A stretch of 64,000 nt of DNA, taken from Streptomyces griseoviridis. Its GTDB lineage: Bacteria; Actinomycetota; Actinomycetes; Streptomycetales; Streptomycetaceae. Location of the stretch: NCBI RefSeq assembly GCF_005222485.1, contig NZ_CP029078.1, forward strand, positions 7,627,501 through 7,691,500, written 5' to 3'. The notes below the pieces were generated by a model. The model was given only the letters and a program-made list of their open reading frames with translations, was not told the origin of the DNA and did no database searches. Below, piece after piece: positions 7,965 through 15,084 of this stretch. Made by a program: the position numbers and the translations under genes. Each line of letters opens with the position of its first letter. Position 1 is the stretch's first letter.

Positions 7965-8918
7965 CTACAGCGCTGTGAGATGCCCCGGTTCCTGGGGGCG
8001 GCGGGGGACCAGCGCCGGTTCCTGCGACGCCGAGTCCGGACGCAGCGCGAGGACGGCGGCCACCGGGTGCTCGTCGTCGTCCGCCGGGACCTCGGCGGGC
8101 GCCGGGGCCGCCCGGGTCAGCAGCAGCACGCCCCAGGTCGCGAGCCCCGCGCCCACCAGCGCGAGCAGGATGCCCGCCGCGCCGTCCCGCAGCCGCTCCC
8201 CGAGCAGCGTGAGCCCGATCACCGCGGCGGCGACCGGGTTGGCCAGCGTCACCACCGCGAGCGGGGCGCCGAGACCGCCCCGGTAGGCGGTCTGCGACAG
8301 CAGCAGCCCGCCGGTCGCGAACGCCGCCACCAGCAGCGCCACCCCGATCACCTGCCAGGTCAGCAGCGAGCCCGAGCGGTCCGTGGCGGCCACGGTCACC
8401 GTCTGGGTGAGCGCCGAGGCGACCCCGGAGGCGACCCCGGAACCGGTCGCGTGCCGCAGCCCCGGCCGCGCGCCCGGCCACGCCAGCATCCCGATCAGGG
8501 TCGCCGTCGCGCCCGCCAGGATCAGCGCCTCGGGCGTGCCGAGCACCTCGTCGGGGGCCGACCCGGACGCCGTCACGAGGATCGCGGCCAGCCCGACCAG
8601 CGTGAACGCGGTGCCCCGCCACTCCACGGCACTGACCCGCCGTCCGGCGATCCGCGCGCCCAGCGGCACGGCGGCGACCAGTGTCAGCGCGCCCAGCGGC
8701 TGCACCACGGTCAGCGGTCCGTACTTCAGCGCCACCACGTGCAGCAGCGCGGCCGAGCCGTTCAGCAGCACCGAACCCCACCAGGCGCCCGAGCCGAGCA
8801 GCGCGAGCAGCCCCGAGCCGGGGTTGCGGGAGGCGAGCCGCTCCTGGGCGACCGCGGCGGCCGCGTAGGCGACGGCGGAGCAGAGCGAGAGGGCGACGGC
8901 GACCAGGGTGGCACTCAT
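7965..8918 (-). CDS. EamA/DMT-family multidrug or metabolite transporter
   Basis: The 317-residue integral membrane protein starts MSATLVAVALSLCSAVAYAAAAVAQERLA and has about ten hydrophobic segments in two repeats, as in drug/metabolite transporters of the EamA type. The C-terminal tail after the last helix is hydrophilic and probably cytoplasmic. The ATG at 8918 overlaps the stop of the upstream PAP2 gene as ATGA, so translation is coupled. The open frame continues upstream, but there it only shadows the PAP2 gene. The substrate cannot be told from the sequence; pairing with a PAP2 enzyme hints at a lipid or lipid-precursor function. Confidence 0.85.
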   Translation of the reverse strand: MSATLVAVALSLCSAVAYAAAAVAQERLASRNPGSGLLALLGSGAWWGSVLLNGSAALLHVVALKYGPLTVVQPLGALTLVAAVPLGARIAGRRVSAVEWRGTAFTLVGLAAILVTASGSAPDEVLGTPEALILAGATATLIGMLAWPGARPGLRHATGSGVASGVASALTQTVTVAATDRSGSLLTWQVIGVALLVAAFATGGLLLSQTAYRGGLGAPLAVVTLANPVAAAVIGLTLLGERLRDGAAGILLALVGAGLATWGVLLLTRAAPAPAEVPADDDEHPVAAVLALRPDSASQEPALVPRRPQEPGHLTAL

Positions 8919-9751
8919 CGTCCCGCTCCGGCCAGGACGTTCGCACCGGCCGGCGCGAGGTCGCCCGGGTCGCGTCCGGTGGTCCGGGTACGCGGCGGCG
9001 ACGCCTTCCGGGGCTCCGCGCCCGTCGCCGTGGCACGCGGCGCGCGGATCACCGCGAGCGCCAGGCCGAGCAGCGCCGCCGCCGCGAGGCAGTCGAGCCA
9101 GTAGTGGTTGGCGGTGCCGACGATCACCAGCAGCGTCAGCAGCGGGTGCAGCAGCCACAGCAGGCGCAGCCGCGAGCGGGTCGCCACGATCAGGCCGATC
9201 GCGACCATCAGGGCCCAGCCGAAGTGCAGCGACGGCATCGCCGCGAACTGGTTGGAGAGGTGGTCGGTCCGCGGCGGACCGTAGACCGAGGGACCGAAGA
9301 CCTTCCCGGTGTCGACCAGGCCGGTGGCCGCGAGCATCCGGGGCGGCGCGAGCGGGAACGTGAGATGCAGCACCAGGGCGGCGGCGGTGACGGCGGCCAG
9401 CACCCGGCGGGCCCAGACGTAGTGCGCCGGGCGGCGCAGGTAGAGCCAGACCAGGAAGGCCACGGTCGCGGGGAAGTGGACGGTGGCGTAGTAGACGTTC
9501 GCCGACTCCGTCAGCGTCTCGCCGTGCAGCAGCAGCGACTGGACCGTGCCCTCGCCCGGCAGCCGCAGCGTCCGCTCCAGGTCCCAGACGCGGCCCGCGT
9601 TGCGGAACGCCTCGGCGGTGTGGCCGGTGGCCAGCTGCCTGCCGAACTTGTAGACGAGGAACAGCCCTGCGACGAGCAGGAGTTCACGGACGAGCGGGGG
9701 CCGCGCTATCGCGCGTGACCCCGCTTCTCCAGGCTCGGTTCGGGCATTCAT
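8915..9751 (-). CDS. PAP2-family membrane phosphatase/phosphotransferase (AUR1-like)
   Basis: A 278-residue membrane protein with about six helices. The PAP2 catalytic motifs are AAMPSLHFGW and GTANHYWLDCLAAA, the latter carrying the conserved His and Asp. The spacing and the arrangement LTFPLAPPRML resemble the inositol-phosphorylceramide-synthase-like (PAP2_3) group. It would act on lipid phosphates at the membrane. I use the ATG at 9751 (MNARTEPGEAG), preceded by GGGG. The upstream extension of the open frame is Ala/His low-complexity and runs into the operator region. It is the first gene of a two-gene operon divergent from tetR, whose product probably controls it. Confidence 0.87.
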   Translation of the reverse strand: MNARTEPGEAGSRAIARPPLVRELLLVAGLFLVYKFGRQLATGHTAEAFRNAGRVWDLERTLRLPGEGTVQSLLLHGETLTESANVYYATVHFPATVAFLVWLYLRRPAHYVWARRVLAAVTAAALVLHLTFPLAPPRMLAATGLVDTGKVFGPSVYGPPRTDHLSNQFAAMPSLHFGWALMVAIGLIVATRSRLRLLWLLHPLLTLLVIVGTANHYWLDCLAAAALLGLALAVIRAPRATATGAEPRKASPPRTRTTGRDPGDLAPAGANVLAGAGR

Positions 9752-9933
9752 CCCCCGGCCCCTTCGCTGACGTGGTGCTGATGGTGGTGCGTGTCGTGCG
9801 GATGCGGCGTGTGCTGTGCGTGACGCATGTGCCGCATGTGCCGCATGTGTTGCGTGAGGTGCGCATGGTGCGTGGGATGCCTGGGGCAGGTCGCGCGCCA
9901 TCGATACGACTTCGTTCCGATACGACAGTGTAC

Positions 9934-9983
9934 CGATACGCAAGTGTACCGATACGATTCAGTACCGGTACACTTGCGTATCG
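9934..9983. promoter_or_regulatory. Long near-perfect inverted repeat, probable TetR operator
   Basis: Arms 9934-9955 and 9962-9983 are 22 bases long and pair at 21 positions, with a 6-base spacer (GATTCA). The core unit GTACCGATACG is also repeated directly at 9930-9940 and 9946-9956, and a related CGATACGAC occurs at 9902-9910 and 9918-9926. The cluster lies between the divergent PAP2 operon and the tetR start at 10049. It most likely binds the TetR protein and controls both directions. Confidence 0.75.
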
Positions 9984-10048
9984 ATGGACTGACGGCAGAC
10001 CAGCGCGGCGGGCCCCGGGCCCCGGACGACCGGTGAGGAGACGAGACG

Positions 10049-10663
10049 ATGACGTCGCAGGCTGCGGACGGACCGGACACGGTCACCGCCACGCGCCGCT
10101 CCAAGATCACGCCGGAGCGTGAGCGGGAGTTCTTCGACGCCGTGCTCGAACAGGTCCGCGAATGCGGCTACGACTCCGTCACCATGGAGGGCGTCGCGGC
10201 CAGCACCAGGTGCAGCAAGTCGACGCTCTACCGGCAGTGGAAGACCAAGCCGCAGTTCGTCGCCGCCGCCCTGCGCTCGGCCAGGCAGGCGCGCTTCACC
10301 GGCATCGACACCGGCTCGCTCGCCGAGGACCTGCGGCGCGCGGCACGGGCCGCGGGGGAGTGGTCGGGCAAGGACACCCGGCTGCTCCAGGCGCTCGGCC
10401 ACGCGGTCACCCAGGACCGCGAACTGCAGCAGGCGCTGCGCGAGGCCCTCGTCGACCCGGAGATCGCCGCGCTCAAGGCGATCCTGCGGCGCGGGGTGGA
10501 GCGCGGCGAGGTCGCCGCCGACCATCCGGCGCTCGAGTACGTGCCGGCGCAGATGTTCGGCGTACTGCGGGTCAGACCGGTCCTGGAGGGCGAGTACGCC
10601 GACCCGGACTATCTGGTCCGCTTCGTGGAGGCCGCCGTGCTACCGGCACTCGGCCTCACCTGA
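10049..10663 (+). CDS. TetR/AcrR-family transcriptional regulator
   Basis: The 204-residue regulator has an N-terminal helix-turn-helix at about 22-68 (FFDAVLEQVRECGYDSVTMEGVAA...CSKSTLYRQWKTK), followed by an all-helical ligand domain. The ATG at 10049 has a good GGAGACGAG ribosome site. It is divergent from the PAP2–EamA operon and sits just downstream of an elaborate palindromic operator, so autoregulation and control of that operon are likely. The ligand is unknown; by context it may be a lipid or an exported compound. Confidence 0.92.
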   Translation: MTSQAADGPDTVTATRRSKITPEREREFFDAVLEQVRECGYDSVTMEGVAASTRCSKSTLYRQWKTKPQFVAAALRSARQARFTGIDTGSLAEDLRRAARAAGEWSGKDTRLLQALGHAVTQDRELQQALREALVDPEIAALKAILRRGVERGEVAADHPALEYVPAQMFGVLRVRPVLEGEYADPDYLVRFVEAAVLPALGLT

Positions 10664-10744
10664 GACCCGGGTCGCCGTCCATGGGATGACTGGACGGTGG
10701 CCCGGCCGCGCCGCACCGTGGGGACGGGGGCGGCGCGCACCCCC

Positions 10745-10791
10745 CGGCCGGGTGGGGTTCCCCTTGAGCGGAGGGGCGCCCCACCCGGCCG
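10745..10791. terminator. Nested hairpin terminator between tetR and the DUF2510 gene
   Basis: The 13-base arms 10745-10757 and 10779-10791 pair perfectly (CGGCCGGGTGGGG with its complement). The loop contains a second stem, CCCCT with AGGGG. It lies between convergent genes and can serve both. Confidence 0.75.
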
Positions 10792-10818
10792 ACTGCTGTA
10801 CGGGACGGGCCGGCCGGC

Positions 10819-12165
10819 TCAGACGGTCTGGCCGTCACCGCCGCCCGAGGACACCTTGATCCCCTTCGTGATCTCGTCGAGGACGCTCTGCTTCTCGCCG
10901 ACGTCGACACCGAACCTGACCACCACGATCAACTGCGGGTTCGACGGCGCGGGGAAGGCGAGCGACTGGACGTAGCCGTCGTCGCCCTTGCTCGTGACGG
11001 CCTTCCAGCGGACCAGGTACCCCTTCTGCCCGGCCACCGTGACGGCCTTCGAGGCGAGCACGTCGTGCGAGGTGATCGAGCCGTACGTCTTGCCGCCGTA
11101 GGAGTCCTCGGCGTTCCCCGCGATGTCCGCCTTGGCGACCTCCTCGGCCGTCGAGCCCTTGGTGCCCAGCGCCTGGGCGGGCGCGGAGTAGGCGCCGCCC
11201 TTGGTGCAGGACTTGGAGGTGTCGCCCGGACACTTGTACGTGTCGTTGGAGGAGACCTGCGCGCCCACGCTCAGCTGCTGCCCGTACCAGCCGTCCGGGA
11301 TCGGGATGCTGATGCCGCTGACGGAGTCGGTCACCGCGCCGCTCTCGATCTTCGGCGCCTCGGACTGGCCGGGGGCGGGCGACTCGCCGTCGCCCCCGCC
11401 GGAGCCGTCACCGCCGCCCGACCCACCACCCGGGCCCTGCCCGAACGGGCCGCCCTGGCCGCCCTCCGAACCGCCGGGCCCGCCGTTCTGCCCGCCGGGG
11501 CCGGGCCGCGAGGACGACGTGTTGTCGGACCCGCCGCCGTCGGTGAGGGCGTAGACGCCCACGCCTATGCAGGCCAGCACCACCACGGCCGCGCCGACGG
11601 CTGCGCCGACCCGCAGCCCGCGACGGGACGCGGCCGGCGGCTGCGCCGGGTACGCGGGGTAGGACGGGTAACCGGCGGGCGGGTACGCGCCGCCCGGATA
11701 CCCGCCGGGGGCCTGCCCGGCCGCCGGGTAGCCGCCCGGGACCGGTCCGGCCGCCTGATACCCGTCGTGGGCCTGCCCGGCTGCCGGGTAGCCGCCCGGA
11801 CCCTGCCCGGCTGCCGGGTAGCCGCCGCCCGGATAACCACCCGGCGCGTTCCCACCGCCCGGATGACCACCCGCGGGGTTCTCGCCGCCCGGATGTCCGT
11901 CCGCCGCGTTCCCTCCGCCCGGATGTCCGTCCGCGGGGTTCTCGGCCGTCGCGGGTCCGTCGCCGGGGTTGGCGTCCGTCGGGCCGGTGTCCTGCGGGTG
12001 CGGGCCGGTGGCCGGCGCCTGCGCGGGGGGACCCCCTACGGCGGCCGGACCCGCCTGCCGGGTCCGCTCCGTCCATGCCTTGCCGTCCCACCAGCGCTCG
12101 GTGGCGGGACCGTCATCCGTCTGCCCGGGGTCGGGATACCACCCGGAAGGAGTCTCCTGCGTCAT
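10819..12165 (-). CDS. DUF2510 single-pass membrane protein with glycine/proline repeat region
   Basis: The 448-residue protein starts MTQETPSGWYPDPGQ with the DUF2510 motif (…ERWWDGKAWTERTR). A long low-complexity region (about 50-185) follows, built from repeats such as GGYPAAGQ and DGHPGG. A transmembrane helix (GAAVGAAVVVLACIGVGVYAL) comes next, then a Gly/Ser/Pro-rich linker and a C-terminal domain of about 170 residues outside the membrane. That domain begins ESGAVTDSVSGISIPIPDGWYG and contains one CPGDTSKSC cysteine pair. This layout is common for streptomycete surface proteins of unknown function. The ATG at 12165 is preceded by a GGAG-like element. It is separated from anmK by 134 bases. 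Confidence 0.8.
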   Translation of the reverse strand: MTQETPSGWYPDPGQTDDGPATERWWDGKAWTERTRQAGPAAVGGPPAQAPATGPHPQDTGPTDANPGDGPATAENPADGHPGGGNAADGHPGGENPAGGHPGGGNAPGGYPGGGYPAAGQGPGGYPAAGQAHDGYQAAGPVPGGYPAAGQAPGGYPGGAYPPAGYPSYPAYPAQPPAASRRGLRVGAAVGAAVVVLACIGVGVYALTDGGGSDNTSSSRPGPGGQNGGPGGSEGGQGGPFGQGPGGGSGGGDGSGGGDGESPAPGQSEAPKIESGAVTDSVSGISIPIPDGWYGQQLSVGAQVSSNDTYKCPGDTSKSCTKGGAYSAPAQALGTKGSTAEEVAKADIAGNAEDSYGGKTYGSITSHDVLASKAVTVAGQKGYLVRWKAVTSKGDDGYVQSLAFPAPSNPQLIVVVRFGVDVGEKQSVLDEITKGIKVSSGGGDGQTV

Positions 12166-12299
12166 GGCCCCACCGTATGAGGCGTCTGTGAAAGGGGGAT
12201 GAGAGGCCCCCGGTTCAGGACAGCGGGCCCCGCCGGTCACGACGGGCGCCCATGTCCCGACGCGTCCCGGCACCGCGACGCCCGCTGTGCCTCACCGCC

Positions 12300-13454
12300 T
12301 CACCGCACCACCAGCCGCACCGGCGCCCGATCGGCCGGTGGCGGCAGCCGCAGCCCGGCCCGGCCGGGGGTGAGCGACCCCAGCACGCTCGCGTGCCGCG
12401 CCCCGGTGCTCACGGGCTCGGTGCCCGGCAGACCGTGGGCGGTCAGGAAGCCGAGGACGGCGAACGCGTACGCCTCCTTCGCGTCCGACGGCAGCCCCAA
12501 CTCGTCGGAGGAGCGCACCGCGACCCCGGGCAGCAGTCCGGCCAGCGTGCGGAGGAGGACCGGGTTGCGGGTGCCGCCGCCCGAGGTGATCACCTCCGTC
12601 GCCCGCAGGTCCCGCATCGCGTCCGCGATCGTCACCGCCGTCAGCCGGGTCAGGGTGGCGAGGACGTCCTCGGGCGGCAGCGTCCCGCGACCGGCCAGCG
12701 CGGCGCGCAGATACCCGGCGTGGAACAGCTCCTTGCCGGTCGTCTTCGGCGCCGGGAGCCGGTAGTAGGGCTCCGCCAACAGCCTTTCCAGCAACGGCTG
12801 GTCGACCGCGCCGCGCGCCGCGAGCGCGCCCCCGTCGTCGTAGCCGAGCCGGCCGCCGCTGAAGGCCCGCGCCGCCGCGTCCGTCAGGGCGCAGCCGGGG
12901 CCGGTGTCGAAGGCGGTGCCGTCGGGGGCGGTGACGTTGGCGATGCCCCCGATGTTGAGGGCGACGGGGGTGCCTGGCCGGCCGCGCAGCCACAGCAGGT
13001 CGACGAGGCTCACCAGCGGGGCGCCCTGGCCGCCCGCGGCGATGTCCCGGGGCCGGAAGTCGGCGACCACCGGCAGCCCGGTCGCCTCCGCGATCCACGC
13101 GGGCTGCCCGAGCTGGAGCGTGCCGCGCACCTGCCCCGACTCCGCCCAGTGGAACACCGTCTGCCCGTGCGAGGCAACCAACTCGGCCCGCCCTGCGCAC
13201 AGTTCGCGGTCGGCCCGGACGGCGGCCGCCGCGAACGCCTGCCCGATGAGGGTGTCGAGCCTGCACATCTCGGAGAGCGGGACCGACCCCGGGGGCAGCG
13301 CCGCCACGAGCGCCTCCCGCACCTCGTCGTCGTACTCCTCGCTCCGCGCGCCGAGCGGTTCGAGCACGAGGCTGTCCCCGACCAGCTCCAGATCGGCGGC
13401 GGCCGCGTCGACGGCGTCGTAGGACGTGCCGGACATCAGCCCGATCACCCGCAT
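12300..13454 (-). CDS. anmK: Anhydro-N-acetylmuramic acid kinase
   Basis: The 384-residue enzyme phosphorylates and opens 1,6-anhydro-MurNAc released from peptidoglycan turnover, giving MurNAc-6-phosphate in the cytoplasm. Diagnostic motifs are the N-terminal phosphate loop MRVIGLMSGTSYDAVD, VADFRPRDIAAGGQGAPLV, ALNIGGIANVT, FDTGPG and the C-terminal VITSGGGTRNPVLLR. Length fits the family. A MurQ etherase gene is not in the window. Start ATG at 13454; a MHS transporter gene follows 112 bases upstream on the same strand, so they may form an operon, perhaps for wall-sugar recycling (inference). Confidence 0.93.
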   Translation of the reverse strand: MRVIGLMSGTSYDAVDAAAADLELVGDSLVLEPLGARSEEYDDEVREALVAALPPGSVPLSEMCRLDTLIGQAFAAAAVRADRELCAGRAELVASHGQTVFHWAESGQVRGTLQLGQPAWIAEATGLPVVADFRPRDIAAGGQGAPLVSLVDLLWLRGRPGTPVALNIGGIANVTAPDGTAFDTGPGCALTDAAARAFSGGRLGYDDGGALAARGAVDQPLLERLLAEPYYRLPAPKTTGKELFHAGYLRAALAGRGTLPPEDVLATLTRLTAVTIADAMRDLRATEVITSGGGTRNPVLLRTLAGLLPGVAVRSSDELGLPSDAKEAYAFAVLGFLTAHGLPGTEPVSTGARHASVLGSLTPGRAGLRLPPPADRAPVRLVVR

Positions 13455-13566
13455 CGGCTCAACCCGCTTTCTGGCTCGACGACATGACCGCCCCCTGTCC
13501 GCCCGCGCGCTGTCAGCGATCGGCCACCGGTCGCTTTCCGCTCAACCCGCCCGGTACCGCTGCCAG

Positions 13567-14904
13567 TCACCGCCCGCCCTCCTCGACTCGCGCACCCTCC
13601 ACGTCGGTCGACGGCAGCCGCCCTCCGTTCGCCCTTCGCGCGGTGGGGACCGCCAGGGCCGTCGCGCTCACCGCGCAGGCCGCCGCCGCGTAGTACGCCG
13701 GGATGTCCACGTTCCCCGTCCTGCGGACCGCTTCCGTGATGACGAGGCCCGCGCAGCCCGAGAAGACCGCGTTCGACAGGGCGTAGGCGAGCCCGAGTCC
13801 GGTGTGGCGCACGCTGGTCGGGAAGAGTTCCGCCAGCATCGCGGGGCCGGGCCCCGCCATCAGACCGACCACCGCGCCCGCCGCGCACACCGCCGCGCCC
13901 TTCGCCGCCGTCGAAGTCCCGCTGTCCTGGAGGAGGTTCAGCAGCGGAAGGGAGAGGACCACCACGCCGAGCGCCCCCGTCAGCATCACCGGCCTGCGCC
14001 CGTACCGGTCGCTGAGCGCGCCCGCCGGGACGATCGTCGCGGCGAACCCCAGGTTCGCCAGCACGGTCGCGACCAGCGCCTCACGGAAGCTCGCTCCCAG
14101 CGTGCTCTGGAGGTACCCGGGCAGCACGACCAGGAAGGTGTACCCGGCCGCCGCCCACCCCATGACCCGCCCGGCGCCCAGCGCGATCGCGCCCGCCACC
14201 GCGCGCCGCGACGGCCGCCGCGCCGCCGCCTCCCGCCGGAAGGCGGGCGTCTCGTCGAGCCGCAGCCGCAACCACAGCGCCACCAGCCCCATCGGCAGCG
14301 TCAGCAGGAACGGCACCCGCCAGCCCCACGCGCCCAGTTGGCCCTCGGAGAGGACCGTGGCGAGCAGCGCCGCCACCCCCGCGCCGCCGAGCAGCCCGAG
14401 CGCCACCGTGAACGACTGCCACGACCCGTACAGACCCCGCCTGCCCGGCGGCGCGAACTCCGTCATCACCGCCACCGCGCCCCCGAACTCGCCCCCGGCG
14501 GAGAGCCCTTGGACGATCCGCAGGAACGTCAACAGCCAGGGCGCCAGGGCGCCCGCCGTCGCGTAGGTCGGCAGCACGCCGATCAGCGTCGTCGCCGTCG
14601 TCATCAGCGCGATCACCAGGATCAGCACCGGACGCCGGCCGATCCGGTCGCCCAGCCGCCCGAACAGGGCCGCCCCGACGGGCCGGAAGAAGAACGCGAG
14701 CCCGAACGACGCGTACGTCCGCACCAGCGCCTCCGCCGCGTTCCCGCCGTCCGGCGTGAAGAAGCGCGCCGCGATCACCGTCGCGAAGTACCCGTAGACC
14801 CCGAACTCGTACCACTCGACGAAGTTGCCCACCGAACCCGCGGCCAGCGCCCGCACCGCGGGGGACCGCGCCCCGGTACGGCGTTGTCCGAAAATCAACG
14901 TCAT
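13567..14904 (-). CDS. MFS transporter, metabolite:H+ symporter (MHS) type
   Basis: The 445-residue, 12-helix protein starts MTLIFGQRRTGARSPAVRALAAGSVGNFVEWYEFGVYGY. The NFVEWYEFG element with the first helix, RLGDRIGRRPVL, and IVQGLSAGGEFGGAVAVM are typical of the MHS branch (proline/betaine, alpha-ketoglutarate, shikimate carriers). I place the start at ATG 14904 with a GAAGG ribosome site; the much longer open frame upstream runs antisense to the divergent regulator and is not coding. The substrate is not predictable with confidence. Its promoter lies in the 180-base gap shared with the divergent ATPase gene. Confidence 0.9.
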   Translation of the reverse strand: MTLIFGQRRTGARSPAVRALAAGSVGNFVEWYEFGVYGYFATVIAARFFTPDGGNAAEALVRTYASFGLAFFFRPVGAALFGRLGDRIGRRPVLILVIALMTTATTLIGVLPTYATAGALAPWLLTFLRIVQGLSAGGEFGGAVAVMTEFAPPGRRGLYGSWQSFTVALGLLGGAGVAALLATVLSEGQLGAWGWRVPFLLTLPMGLVALWLRLRLDETPAFRREAAARRPSRRAVAGAIALGAGRVMGWAAAGYTFLVVLPGYLQSTLGASFREALVATVLANLGFAATIVPAGALSDRYGRRPVMLTGALGVVVLSLPLLNLLQDSGTSTAAKGAAVCAAGAVVGLMAGPGPAMLAELFPTSVRHTGLGLAYALSNAVFSGCAGLVITEAVRRTGNVDIPAYYAAAACAVSATALAVPTARRANGGRLPSTDVEGARVEEGGR

Positions 14905-15084
14905 CTCAGCGCCTTCTGACGGTACGTCACCCACGGCCAAACGGTCCGCGAGCGCGGGCGTCGACCGCCCTACACCGTCGTCACCCGTCACGGCAACAGG
15001 TACCCGGACCAGGCACCACATCGGCATTCGGGCGGCTACGCTCAAGGTCTGTACGTCGAACGGGCGACTTCGGGAGGTGACGGG

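Noticed and set aside
9752..9943. N-terminal extension of the PAP2 protein rich in Ala-His
   Set aside because: It comes from the GCATG/GTGCG repeat patch and overlaps the operator; a ribosome site and family N-terminus fit ATG 9751.
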